A DNA stretch of 64,000 nt from contig NZ_RXOF01000006.1 in NCBI RefSeq assembly GCF_003970915.1, positions 62,001 through 126,000 of the forward strand, in the 5' to 3' direction. The stretch is from Hymenobacter gummosus (GTDB lineage Bacteria; Bacteroidota; Bacteroidia; Cytophagales; Hymenobacteraceae). The notes under the pieces are model-generated. The model saw nothing but the letters and a program-made list of their open reading frames with translations, was not told the origin of the DNA and searched no databases. The translations under genes were made by a program, and so were the position numbers. Shown piece after piece: positions 43,805 to 52,632 of this stretch; the stretch's first letter is position 1, and every line of letters starts with the position of its first letter.

Positions 43805-46597
43805 ATGCGCCGTTCTTTTTTACTCTTTTTGCTGTTGTTTATCAGCAGCTTGACCTTCGCCCAACAAGGCACCCTCACGGGGAAAGTCCTTGATAAAAAA
43901 ACCGGGGAGGCGGTCATCGGTGCCACGGTGGTGGTGACCGGCACCACGCAGGCGGCGCCCGTGGACGTGGAAGGCAGCTACGAGCTGAAGCTGGCCGCTG
44001 GCACCTACGGCATTACGATTACCAACCTGGGCTATAAAGCCCTGACGTTTACGGGTATCGTTGTCAAGCCCGGCCAAAAAACCACGCTCAACGGCACGCT
44101 GGAGGAAAACGCTATTTCGCTGAGCGACGTGACAATCACGGGCCAGCGCCAGACCGGGACGGAAATTGCCCTGATTCAGGACCTGCGCAAGAGCGAGGTG
44201 GTCGTGAGCGGGATGTCGAACGACCAGATTGTGAAGTCCCTGGACCGCGACGCGGCCGAGGTGGTGAAGCGCATTCCGGGCGTCACCATTCAGAACAACA
44301 ACTTCATCGTTATCCGCGGCCTGGCCGAGCGCTACAACACGGTGCTGCTCAACGACGCGCTGACGCCCTCGGCCGAGGTGGATACGCGCTCCTTCTCCTT
44401 CGACGTGCTGCCCTCCTCGGTTATCGACCGGGTGCTGATTTTCAAGTCCGGTTCGCCGGAGCTGCCGGGTGAGTTCGGCGGCGGGGTGGTGAAAGTGTAC
44501 ACCAAGAACTCGGTGCTCGACAACACCACCAGCCTCACGGCCTCGGGCTGGGCCCGCTCGGGCACCACCTTCGAGGGCGGCTACCAGCGCAGCAACCCCA
44601 GCCGCACCGACTGGCTGGGCTTCGACAGCGGCGACCGGCAGCTGCCCGGCAACGTGGGTGAAGCCTCGGCCCGCCTGCGCAACCAGTGGACGCCCACCCT
44701 CTCGACGGCGCGGCCCGACATCCGCCTCTCGCTGGGCCTGAACCGCAAGTTTGAAATCGGCTCGGCTTACCTGAGCAACGTCACCTCGGTGTCGTACTCC
44801 AACACCCGCGAGCAGTACGTGCAGAGCCGGCAGCGCGCCCTGGCCTACGATTCCATCGGTAAGACCTACCCGCTGCAGTACGATTACAAAGATCTGCGCT
44901 CGGTAACGGCCGTGCGCCTGGGCGTGATTCACAACTGGCAGGTGCGCCTCAATGACCGCAACCGCCTGGAGTTCCGCAACTTCCTGAATCAGTACGGCAC
45001 CGACGAGGTGATTCAGCGCCAGGGCGAGGACCTGGTGGACCAGCAGGAGCGCAAGGACCACGCGCTGCACTACCAGAGCCGCACCATTTACTCGGGGCAG
45101 CTGCAGGGCACGCACGAAGTGGGCGGCAGCGGCCGCAGCACGGTGAGCTGGGCCGGCGGCTACAACTACGTATTCCGCGACGAGCCCGACTACAGCCGCT
45201 ACCGCAGCGTGCGCTCCACCGGCTTCGACCGTCCCTTCACGGTGGTGGTACCCAATGGTGGCAACCCCTTCGACGCCAGCCGCTTCTTCTCTGAGCTGCG
45301 CGAAAACACCTACATGGGCAGCGGGCAGTGGGAACGGCGCATTGCTGGCCGCGACACCACCAAAGCCAGCGAGTACAAGCTGCGCGTGGGCTTCTACACG
45401 GAGCGCAAGGACCGCCGCTACGAGCAGCGCTACTTCTCCTACGTGGTAGCCAACCCGGGCGCCTTCTACCGCGACCAGGCCCGCGCCAACCGCATTCTGT
45501 CCCTGCCCATCGAGCAGATCTTCGCGCCGGAAAACCTGGACCCGAACAACGGCTTTAAGCTGGAGGAAGGCCGCGGCAACGAGGCCTACAACGCCGAAAA
45601 CACCCTGCTGGCCGGCTACGTGGGCGTGGTAGCGCCGCTGTCGGACAAGCTGAACCTCTCGGGCGGGGTGCGCGTGGAGCACAACCGCCGCTACCTGGGC
45701 ACGCCCAACAACGCCAGCCTGTACCGCGAGCTGAAAACCGTGCCGCTGCCTTCGCTGAACGCCACCTACAACTTCTCGCTGCGCTCCATGCTGCGGATGG
45801 GCGCCAGCATGTCGGTGAACCGGCCGGAGTTCCGCGAAATTGCTGATTTGAGCTACTTCGACTTCAGCAACAACGCCATCATCACCGGCAACCCGAACCT
45901 GCGCACGGCTACCATCTACAACACCGACCTGCGCTACGAATTCTACCCCACGAAGGCGGAAATGATTTCGGTGGGCGTGTTCTACAAGCAGTTCCGCAAC
46001 GCCATCGAGCAGGTGACGCAGTCGGTGGGAACCTCGCAGCTGTACCTGGAGTACCAGAACGCGGCCAAGGCCTACGACCTCGGCGTGGAGCTGGAAGCCC
46101 GCCAGGGATTCGCGACGCTGAGCCAGAACGCCTTCCTGCAGAAGCTGGGCGTGGTGCTGAATGCCTCGCTGATCCGCAGCCGGGTGGATTTGAAGCGCAA
46201 CGCCAGCACCGAGGGCTTTGCCCTGTTCGACCGCCCGCTGCAGGGCCAGGCGCCCTACGTGGTCAACGCCGGCCTGTTCTATCAGGACGACGAGCACAAA
46301 ACCCAGGTTTCGGCGCAGTACAACGTGGTGGGCCAGCGCATTGCCTTCGTGGGCGACCAGACGCAGAACTACTCCTCCATCGAGATGCCGCGCCACGTGG
46401 TGGACCTGGCCCTGACGCAGGGCATCGGCAAGCACCTGCAGCTGCGCGCCGGCATGCAGGACGTGCTGAACCAGCGCTACCGCTACTACTACGACCTGAA
46501 CCGGGACGGCAAGATTACCAAGGACGAGCCGCGCGTGTCGTTCAACAACTACCTGCGCGGCCGCTACTCCACCCTGGGCCTGACCTACAACTTCTAA
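43805..46597 (+). CDS. TonB-dependent outer-membrane receptor
   Basis: A 930-residue outer-membrane importer. It has a signal peptide (MRRSFLLFLLLFISSLTFAQ), a CarboxypepD_reg-like domain (about 22-105, GTLTGKVLDKKTGEAVIGAT), a plug domain (about 130-240, VVKRIPGVTIQNNNFIVIRG and FDVLPSSVIDRVLIFKSG), and a 22-strand barrel ending in GRYSTLGLTYNF with a terminal Phe. The ligand is not readable. It is not a SusC protein by layout, since no SusD follows. Instead a T9SS beta-helix protein follows at 46722, a common pairing in this group. A promoter lies at 43774. Confidence 0.95.
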   Translation: MRRSFLLFLLLFISSLTFAQQGTLTGKVLDKKTGEAVIGATVVVTGTTQAAPVDVEGSYELKLAAGTYGITITNLGYKALTFTGIVVKPGQKTTLNGTLEENAISLSDVTITGQRQTGTEIALIQDLRKSEVVVSGMSNDQIVKSLDRDAAEVVKRIPGVTIQNNNFIVIRGLAERYNTVLLNDALTPSAEVDTRSFSFDVLPSSVIDRVLIFKSGSPELPGEFGGGVVKVYTKNSVLDNTTSLTASGWARSGTTFEGGYQRSNPSRTDWLGFDSGDRQLPGNVGEASARLRNQWTPTLSTARPDIRLSLGLNRKFEIGSAYLSNVTSVSYSNTREQYVQSRQRALAYDSIGKTYPLQYDYKDLRSVTAVRLGVIHNWQVRLNDRNRLEFRNFLNQYGTDEVIQRQGEDLVDQQERKDHALHYQSRTIYSGQLQGTHEVGGSGRSTVSWAGGYNYVFRDEPDYSRYRSVRSTGFDRPFTVVVPNGGNPFDASRFFSELRENTYMGSGQWERRIAGRDTTKASEYKLRVGFYTERKDRRYEQRYFSYVVANPGAFYRDQARANRILSLPIEQIFAPENLDPNNGFKLEEGRGNEAYNAENTLLAGYVGVVAPLSDKLNLSGGVRVEHNRRYLGTPNNASLYRELKTVPLPSLNATYNFSLRSMLRMGASMSVNRPEFREIADLSYFDFSNNAIITGNPNLRTATIYNTDLRYEFYPTKAEMISVGVFYKQFRNAIEQVTQSVGTSQLYLEYQNAAKAYDLGVELEARQGFATLSQNAFLQKLGVVLNASLIRSRVDLKRNASTEGFALFDRPLQGQAPYVVNAGLFYQDDEHKTQVSAQYNVVGQRIAFVGDQTQNYSSIEMPRHVVDLALTQGIGKHLQLRAGMQDVLNQRYRYYYDLNRDGKITKDEPRVSFNNYLRGRYSTLGLTYNF

Positions 46598-46636
46598 GCG
46601 CCCAACAATAACGTAACACGGGCCTAACGAAAGCAT

Positions 46637-46665
46637 AACGCCTACCCTGCCGGGGTAGGCGTTTT
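46637..46665 (+). terminator. Terminator between TonB receptor and beta-helix gene
   Basis: AACGCCTACCC (46637-46647) and GGGTAGGCGTT (46653-46663) form an 11-bp stem with a 5-base loop, followed by TTTT. It implies partial separation of the two genes. Confidence 0.75.
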
Positions 46666-46721
46666 GCGTTCGGACCTTCGCAGCGTCGAAACCGGACCTC
46701 TTTTTTCACTGCGATACGACC

Positions 46722-48371
46722 ATGAAAAAGCTTCTACTTCCCGCCCTGCTGGCCTGCACTGCCGCTGCCGCGGTACTGCCGACTGCTGACGCAGTAGCCC
46801 AAGCTGTTTGCCCGGCCGCCCCGGCCCCGATTGTGGTGCAGGGCACTATCACGACCAACACCACCTGGACCCGCAACAACGTGTACCTGCTCCGCGACTT
46901 CGTGTACGTGGAGAATGGCGCGACGCTGACCATCGAGTCGGGCACCATCATCAAGGGCGAGAAATCGACCAAGGGCACGCTCATCATCAAGCAGGGTGCC
47001 CGCATCGAGGCCAACGGCACGGCCACCCAGCCCATCGTATTTACCTCCAACGAGCCGGCCGGGCAGCGCGCCCGCGGCGACTGGGGTGGCCTGATTCTGT
47101 GCGGCCGCGCCCCGATAAACCAGGCCGGTACGCCCACCATCGAGGGCGGGGTGCAGGCCGTGTACGGCGGCACCGACCCCAACGACAACTCCGGTACGCT
47201 GCGCTACGTGCGCATTGAGTTTCCGGGCATTGCCTTCCAGCCGAACTCCGAAATCAACGGCCTGACCCTGGGCGGCGTGGGCGCAGGCACCACCATCGAC
47301 TACGTGCAGGTGGCCTACTCCGGCGACGACTCCTTCGAGTGGTTCGGCGGCACGGTAAATGCCAAGCACCTGGTAGCCATTGCGGCCACCGACGACGACT
47401 TCGACACCGACTTCGGCTTCACCGGCAAGGTGCAGTACGCCGTGACCCTGCGCGACCCGAACTCGGCCGACGTGTCGGGCTCCACCGCGTTTGAGTCGGA
47501 CAACGACGGGCAGAGCTCGACGCTGACGCCGCGCACGGCCCCGGTTTTCTCGAACGTGACGGCCATCCTGCCGAACCCCATCGGGGCCACGGCCAACTTC
47601 ACCCGGGCCATGCACCTGCGGCGCAACACCAGCATCTCCATCTTCAACTCGGTATTCAGCGGCTGGCCCCAGGGCCTGACCCTGGACGGCTCGACCACCC
47701 AAGCCAACGCCACGGCCGGTACGCTGGTGCTGAAAAACAACGTCATGGCCGCCATGGCTACCCCCTACTCGCAGCAGTCGGGTGGCACCTACGACGTGGC
47801 CGGCTTCTGGACGAGCAACGCCAACACGACCTACACCAACGCCTCGGATTTGGGTCTGAACGCCGATAACTTCGTTTTCCAGCAGTTTTACGCCCCGAAC
47901 TTCACGCTGCCGGCCGCCTCGCCGCTGGTGTCGGGCGCGGCCTTTGCCGATGCCAAGCTGGCTGGTGGCTTCTTCGACAACGTAGCCTACCGCGGCGCCT
48001 TCGGCCCGGCCGGTACCACCAACTGGGCCGCCGGCTGGACCAACTTCAACCCCCAGGTGACCTGCTACAACGTGGCCGCCCAGACGCTGGCTGCCAAGTC
48101 GGCCTCGGACCAGGTGCAGGGCCTGGGCGTGTTCCCGAACCCCGCGGCTGGTGCCGCCAAGGTGAGCTTCGAGCTGAAGCGCCCGGGCTCGGTAACGGTG
48201 CGCGTGCTGGACGTGACCGGCCGCACGGTGGCCGTGGTGAAGGAAAACCTGAAGCTGGGCGCCGGTCAGCAGCACATTGAGCTGCCCGCCACGCTGAAAA
48301 ACGGCCTGTACACGGCCGCGGTGCAAACCGAGGAAACCTCGCAGGCCGTGCGCTTCGAGGTAAGCAAGTAA
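46722..48371 (+). CDS. T9SS-exported beta-helix-like protein
   Basis: A 549-residue exported protein with a signal peptide (to about DAVAQA), a body of repeated strands, and a T9SS type A sorting domain from about residue 465 (QGLGVFPNPAAGAAKVSFEL, ending AVRFEVSK). The body includes DFVYVENGATLTIESGTIIK, KQGARIEANGTATQPIVFTS and RARGDWGGLILCGRAPIN, a pattern of right-handed parallel beta-helix turns known from a family often mis-annotated as transporter proteins. Its usual partner is a TonB receptor, as here at 43805. It may bind a substrate at the cell surface and pass it to the receptor; that is inference. Confidence 0.88.
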   Translation: MKKLLLPALLACTAAAAVLPTADAVAQAVCPAAPAPIVVQGTITTNTTWTRNNVYLLRDFVYVENGATLTIESGTIIKGEKSTKGTLIIKQGARIEANGTATQPIVFTSNEPAGQRARGDWGGLILCGRAPINQAGTPTIEGGVQAVYGGTDPNDNSGTLRYVRIEFPGIAFQPNSEINGLTLGGVGAGTTIDYVQVAYSGDDSFEWFGGTVNAKHLVAIAATDDDFDTDFGFTGKVQYAVTLRDPNSADVSGSTAFESDNDGQSSTLTPRTAPVFSNVTAILPNPIGATANFTRAMHLRRNTSISIFNSVFSGWPQGLTLDGSTTQANATAGTLVLKNNVMAAMATPYSQQSGGTYDVAGFWTSNANTTYTNASDLGLNADNFVFQQFYAPNFTLPAASPLVSGAAFADAKLAGGFFDNVAYRGAFGPAGTTNWAAGWTNFNPQVTCYNVAAQTLAAKSASDQVQGLGVFPNPAAGAAKVSFELKRPGSVTVRVLDVTGRTVAVVKENLKLGAGQQHIELPATLKNGLYTAAVQTEETSQAVRFEVSK

Positions 48372-48411
48372 GCTCCGACTTTACCCCGCTACTCTATCAT
48401 TACCATGCGCG

Positions 48412-48443
48412 GCGGCCCGCTTCCGAAAGGAGGCGGGCCGCTT
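48412..48443 (+). terminator. GC-rich hairpin after the beta-helix gene
   Basis: GCGGCCCGC (48412-48420) and GCGGGCCGC (48433-48441) form a perfect 9-bp stem. Only TT follows, so it is a weak terminator candidate. Confidence 0.5.
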
Positions 48444-48531
48444 GCATTGGCGCCGGCCTTTAAGCTACCCCGCCTAGTGGCCTCAATCCTGCCGGATTGC
48501 CGAACTTGCGGCTTCCGCCTCACCTTGCCCC

Positions 48532-49764
48532 ATGCCTCACCCCTCGCCGCTGCGCGTGCTGCACCTGCCCAAGTGGTTTCCCCAACGCTACGACGACCAG
48601 GACGGCGACTTCGTGGCCCGGCACATCGACGCGGTGGCCCGCACCGCCACGGCGCAGGCCCCGCTGCAGTCGGCGGTGGTGTTTGCGGCGGTGGCCCGCG
48701 GCCCCCTGCCCCGGCTGATTGACGTGGAAGCGGACGTGAGCGGGCCCGTGCCCGCCTGGCGCTACTACTACCGCGCCCACCCCACCGGCTGGGCACCCCT
48801 GGACAAGCTGCTGAAGCTGCTGCTGTGGCTGGAGTGCATGCGCAGGGGGCTGCAAGCGGTGCGCCGGCACTGGGGCGGCGCCTGGCCCGATATCATCCAC
48901 GCGCACATCCTGCTGCGGCCGGCGGCCCTGGCCCTGCTGCTGAAGAAGTGGCGCGGCATTCCGTATCTGATAACGGAGAACTGGACGATTTTCTCGCCCC
49001 AGAACGTGTGGAAGCTGGGCCGCCTGCGGCAGCGCGTGGCCGGGCTACTGGTGCGCGAAGCGGCGGCCTTCACGCCCGTGTCGGAGGATTTGCGCCAGAA
49101 CCTGACCCGGCTTGGCGGCGTGGCCCCGCGCACTACCATCATTCCGAACGTAGTCGATACCGAGCTGTTTCACCTGCCCGACGCGGCCGAGGCCCCGCGC
49201 CGCGGGCTGCTGAACGTGGCCGCTTTCAACGAGCAGGCCAAAAACCTGAGCGGGCTGCTGCGTACCGTGGCGCGGCTACGCGCTGAGCACCCCGGGCTGG
49301 GTTTGCACCTGCGCATTGCCGGCTACGGCCGCGCCGAGGCCGACATGCACCAACTGGCCGCCGACCTCGGCCTGCTCGCCGACGGCACGGTGGAGTTTCT
49401 GGGCAAGCTGACCTCCCCGCAGGTGGCCGCCGAAATGCGCCGGGCCGAGGCCTTCGTGCTCTTCTCCAACTACGAGAACCTGCCCTGCGTGCTCATCGAG
49501 GCCCAGGCCAGCGGCTTGCCGGCCGTGGCCACCAGCGTCAACGGCGTGCCCGAGCTGCTGCCGCCCGACGGCCGCTGCGGTCTGCTGGTCCCGCCCCGCG
49601 ACGAAGCGGCCCTGGCCGAGGCCCTGCTCACGGTGCTGCAGGCCCCGCCCGGCCGTTTCGAGCCGGCTATCCTGCGCGCCGCCGCCGAAAACCGCTTCAG
49701 CTACCCCGCCGTGGGCCAGGCCTTCCGCCGCGTGTACCGACAGATCCTGGGGCAGGAGGCGTAA
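48532..49764 (+). CDS. Glycosyltransferase family 4 protein
   Basis: A 410-residue GT-B-fold glycosyltransferase. The N-terminal domain begins LRVLHLPKWFPQRYDDQDGD, followed by DFVARHIDAVARTATAQ. The linking helix AAFTPVSEDLRQNLTRL and the nucleotide-sugar motif E-x7-E (FSNYENLPCVLIEAQASGLP) with VNGVPELLPPDGRCGLLV are typical of GT4. It adds a sugar to a growing glycan at the cytoplasmic face. With the flippase at 49997 and methyltransferase at 51432 it forms a small glycan gene group, though spacers separate them and no polymerase or ligase is nearby. Confidence 0.9.
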   Translation: MPHPSPLRVLHLPKWFPQRYDDQDGDFVARHIDAVARTATAQAPLQSAVVFAAVARGPLPRLIDVEADVSGPVPAWRYYYRAHPTGWAPLDKLLKLLLWLECMRRGLQAVRRHWGGAWPDIIHAHILLRPAALALLLKKWRGIPYLITENWTIFSPQNVWKLGRLRQRVAGLLVREAAAFTPVSEDLRQNLTRLGGVAPRTTIIPNVVDTELFHLPDAAEAPRRGLLNVAAFNEQAKNLSGLLRTVARLRAEHPGLGLHLRIAGYGRAEADMHQLAADLGLLADGTVEFLGKLTSPQVAAEMRRAEAFVLFSNYENLPCVLIEAQASGLPAVATSVNGVPELLPPDGRCGLLVPPRDEAALAEALLTVLQAPPGRFEPAILRAAAENRFSYPAVGQAFRRVYRQILGQEA

Positions 49765-49789
49765 GCGGGCGGTAGGTTCTGTCTTCACC

Positions 49790-49925
49790 GAACGTCCTGT
49801 CGAGCATGTCGCGCATCAAGCAAGGAACCCAGACATCTCGCGGGCTGATGCCAGATAGTATCCTTTTCGTTCAACGAGGGAATTACTATCGAGCGAGATG
49901 TCTCGCGGGGCTCGACATGACGTTC
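49790..49925. repeat. REP-like palindrome A
   Basis: Inverted pairs are GAACGTC (49790-49796) with GACGTTC (49919-49925), GACATCTCGC (49832-49841) with GCGAGATGTC (49893-49902), and GATAGTA (49854-49860) with TACTATC (49884-49890). On the minus strand the right half reads GAACGTCATGTCGAGC, then GAGACATCTCGC. Confidence 0.85.
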
Positions 49926-49954
49926 TGTTGACTGCTGAACGAAAAGCCGGCTCG

Positions 49955-49962
49955 TAGCTTTG
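49955..49962 (+). promoter_or_regulatory. Probable -7 element of the second flippase gene
   Basis: TAGCTTTG matches TAnnTTTG. It lies just beyond palindrome A and 34 bases before the TTG start at 49997, which supports that unusual start codon. Confidence 0.55.
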
Positions 49963-49996
49963 CCGCCGCACTCACCTCTGTCCCTGCCCTCCTGCC

Positions 49997-51268
49997 TTGA
50001 TTCGTCGCATCCTGTTCACCTTCACCACCCGCCTCGGTTCGGCCCTGCTGAACTTCGGCATCGTGTGGCTGACGGCGCGCTGGCTGGGGGCGACGGGGCG
50101 CGGGCAGGTGAGCCTGTTCGTGACGGATACCTCGGCCCTGCTGCTGTTTATCGGGCTGGTGGGCGGCTCCTCGCTGATGTACCTGGTGCCGCGGCGCAAC
50201 CTCTGGCACCTGCTGGCGCCGGCCTACTGCTGGGCCGCGGCCGTGTGCCTGGCGGGCACCGCCGCCGTGTGGCTCTGGCGCGACACCGGCCCGGCCTACG
50301 CGGCCTTTCTGCTGGCCAACACCCTGCTGCAGGCCTTCGGCTCCATCAACCAGCTGCTGCTGCTGGGCCGGCGCCACGAGCGGCTGTTCAACGCCCTCAC
50401 GCTGGTGCAGGGCCTGCTGCTGGGCGGTGGGCTGCTGGTGGGCCTGTTCGGACTGCACTGGCGCGAGCCGGCCGCCTACTATGCCGCCAGCGTGCTGATG
50501 TTCGGGCTGATCTGGCTGCTGACCTGGCCCGCCCTGCTGCGCCAGGCCGACCGCCCCGGCGGGGCCCGGCGCCGCTGGCGCGCCACGGCCCGGGAGCTTG
50601 CCCGCCACAGCCGCGGGGCGCACTTCTCCAACATCGTGGCCTTTGCCAACTACCGGCTCAGCTACTACCTCATCGAGGACTGGTCGGGCACGGCGGCGGT
50701 GGGGGTGCTGTCGGTGGGCGTGGCCCTGGCCGAGGCCATCTGGCTGATTCCGCGCAGCATCTCGCAGGTGCAGTACGTCGACATCATTCACCGCGCCGAC
50801 GGCCGGGCCGCCGCCCAGGGCACCGCCCGCGCCCTGCGCCTGACCCTGCTGCTGACTACCCTGGCCGTGGCCGTGCTCACGCTGCTGCCGGCCGCGCTGC
50901 TGCAGGCCGTGTTCGGGCCGGAGTTTGGCGGGGCCCAGCGCATCATCGTGTTGCTGGCGCCGGGCGTGGTGGCCTACAGCGGGGCCATGCAGCTGAGTGC
51001 CTACTTTGCCGGTCTGGCCCGCTACCGCGTCAACAACCTGGCCACGCTGCTGGGCCTGGGCGTGACGGTAGCCGCCTGCGCCCTGCTGATTCCGCGCTTC
51101 GGGCCGGCCGGCGCGGCCCTGGCTACCTCGCTGTGCTACCTGGCCTCCACCCTCTGGCTGCTGCGCGCCTTCCGGCGGGCCTCGGGCATGAGCCTGCTGC
51201 AAGCCCTGCTCCCCCAACGCAGCGACGTAGCGGGTCTGCGCCTGCCGGGCCGAAATAAGGGGCAGTAG
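49997..51268 (+). CDS. Oligosaccharide flippase / membrane transporter (MOP superfamily)
   Basis: A 423-residue inner-membrane protein with about 12 helices. It starts MIRRILFTFTTRLGSALLNF and has RGQVSLFVTDTSALLLFIGL, then HFSNIVAFANYRLSYYLIED in its second half. These are typical of Wzx-like flippases. The start is TTG at 49997: there is no in-frame ATG or GTG in the correct region, and a promoter-like TAGCTTTG lies 34 bases upstream. It is more diverged in sequence from the flippase at 14173 than a recent duplicate would be, so the two are probably separate acquisitions or very old copies. Confidence 0.85.
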   Translation: MIRRILFTFTTRLGSALLNFGIVWLTARWLGATGRGQVSLFVTDTSALLLFIGLVGGSSLMYLVPRRNLWHLLAPAYCWAAAVCLAGTAAVWLWRDTGPAYAAFLLANTLLQAFGSINQLLLLGRRHERLFNALTLVQGLLLGGGLLVGLFGLHWREPAAYYAASVLMFGLIWLLTWPALLRQADRPGGARRRWRATARELARHSRGAHFSNIVAFANYRLSYYLIEDWSGTAAVGVLSVGVALAEAIWLIPRSISQVQYVDIIHRADGRAAAQGTARALRLTLLLTTLAVAVLTLLPAALLQAVFGPEFGGAQRIIVLLAPGVVAYSGAMQLSAYFAGLARYRVNNLATLLGLGVTVAACALLIPRFGPAGAALATSLCYLASTLWLLRAFRRASGMSLLQALLPQRSDVAGLRLPGRNKGQ

Positions 51269-51431
51269 CCTATCTGGGGCAAAGCCTATCCGTTTGACTA
51301 TTCGCGCTGGGCTACAGGCGGGTTCTGGCGTCTGCGCGGTGCCGCATTGGCGCCTGTAACCGCGAAACATATTTTCGTGGCCACAGGGCACCGGGCGCGT
51401 CATTCGACAAGGCCCGCCCGGCGGTGCGCCT

Positions 51432-52244
51432 CTACGCCGGCCGCACCGTCACCTCGAAGGCGGCGGGGGCGGCGAAGCGCACGGGCGGGGCGGCGGGCAG
51501 CGGCGTGGGGCTGTAGAGGGCGCACAGGGTATTGCCGACGGCGTAGAGCTGCCCGGGCGCATCGGCGGGCAGGCCGTCGAGGATGCCGCTGAGCACCTCC
51601 CAACGGGGCACCCCGGGCTGCCGGGCCGCGTCGTGCCACACCACCACCGACTGCGGGTGCAGCAGCTCCCGGAACACGCGGGCGGTATCTGCGCGCACGG
51701 CCTCGTAGCGGTGGTCCCCGTCGATAAACACCACGTCGAAGGGGCCGAGGCCGCGGTAGTCGAACGAGGCGGAGTTGCCGTGCAGGTGCGTCACGTTGGG
51801 CAGGGGCCGCGAGAAGTGCCCGTGCAGGCCGATGTAGTCCTCGGGCAGCTGCAGGGCGCGCAGCTCCTCGTCGGACAGGTTGAGCGTGTGCACCGAGGCG
51901 GCCAGCTCGGCCACGGCCGCCGCGCTTTCGCCCCGCCAAGTCCCGATTTCGAAGTAGCGGGCTGCCGAGCCGGCGCGGCGCACCAGGGCGCGCAGCAGCA
52001 GCAAGTCGGTGGGCAGGGAAGCGCCTTCGCCGAAGGCAAAGGGCCGGAGCGTGTCGCCCTGGGGCGGCAGCAGGGCCGGCAGCGCCACCACCGGCAGGCC
52101 CGCGGCCGTGAGGGGCCAGCGGCCGGCGTGGCGCAGGGCCTGCCGCTGCCACTGCTGCTCGTCGGCGGCCACTACCACGGTGAGCAGCGAGGGAGTGCGC
52201 ACGATGCTGGCAAGAGCGCGGAGGGCAACGGAGAAGCGGGACAC
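51432..52244 (-). CDS. Class I SAM-dependent methyltransferase
   Basis: A 270-residue enzyme of the Methyltransf_24 type. The SAM-binding glycine-rich loop is EIGTWRGESAAAVAELAAS, the second motif is VVFIDGDHRYEAVRADTARV, and VVVWHDAARQPGVPRWEV follows. Such enzymes O-methylate sugars or small molecules and are often found in glycan gene clusters, consistent with the flippase and glycosyltransferase next door. It is convergent with the flippase and divergent from the sigma-factor fusion gene. Confidence 0.88.
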   Translation of the reverse strand: MSRFSVALRALASIVRTPSLLTVVVAADEQQWQRQALRHAGRWPLTAAGLPVVALPALLPPQGDTLRPFAFGEGASLPTDLLLLRALVRRAGSAARYFEIGTWRGESAAAVAELAASVHTLNLSDEELRALQLPEDYIGLHGHFSRPLPNVTHLHGNSASFDYRGLGPFDVVFIDGDHRYEAVRADTARVFRELLHPQSVVVWHDAARQPGVPRWEVLSGILDGLPADAPGQLYAVGNTLCALYSPTPLPAAPPVRFAAPAAFEVTVRPA

Positions 52245-52273
52245 GCGAGCGGGAGGGTTTGAAGCTGAAGCTG

Positions 52274-52281
52274 CAAAGCTA
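52274..52281 (-). promoter_or_regulatory. Probable -7 element of the methyltransferase gene
   Basis: The minus strand reads TAGCTTTG, matching TAnnTTTG, 29 bases before the start at 52244. The same octamer precedes the flippase at 49997. Confidence 0.55.
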
Positions 52282-52346
52282 ACCGGCCGCCGGCTTCGCG
52301 GAGCCAGGTAGTCAATTCCCTGGCAGAACCCAGCTAAGGCTAGAGG

Positions 52347-52508
52347 CTAGTTCCCCTCCTCAGCGGAGGACGGGTTGGGGGTGGTTGAAAGGTTAGAGCT
52401 AGAAATTACTAGCCGGCGTCAGCACGCGAGATTCTTCGTCTCTGCTTGAGGCGCAGAATGCTCTGAATGACGTTCTGATACTTGGCCTCAGCTGAGGAGG
52501 GGTACTAG
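52347..52508. repeat. Nested palindrome with REP-like element B inside
   Basis: The outer arms 52347-52369 and 52486-52508 match at 21 of 23 positions as reverse complements (CCCCTCCTCAGCGGAGG type). Inside, 52426-52477 on the minus strand reads GAACGTCATTCAGAGC then GAAGAATCTCGC, the same skeleton as palindromes A and C. This element fills most of the spacer before the sigma-factor fusion gene; the rest of that spacer shows no gene. Confidence 0.8.
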
Positions 52509-52632
52509 GCTTAGCTCTGGGCTGAGCTGCCGTGTGCGTTGATTATTTTTAAAAATTCGGACTGAGGCCGGCAGCCTTTTGGGCCGTCGGCTTGCCTGCG
52601 CCCCGAACGCCCTGCCCGGGCGCCCGCCTCGC

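Noticed and set aside
43820-46636. A 938-residue minus-strand frame over the TonB receptor
   Set aside because: It is a shadow of a long GC-rich gene; the plus-strand frame has a signal peptide, plug and barrel.
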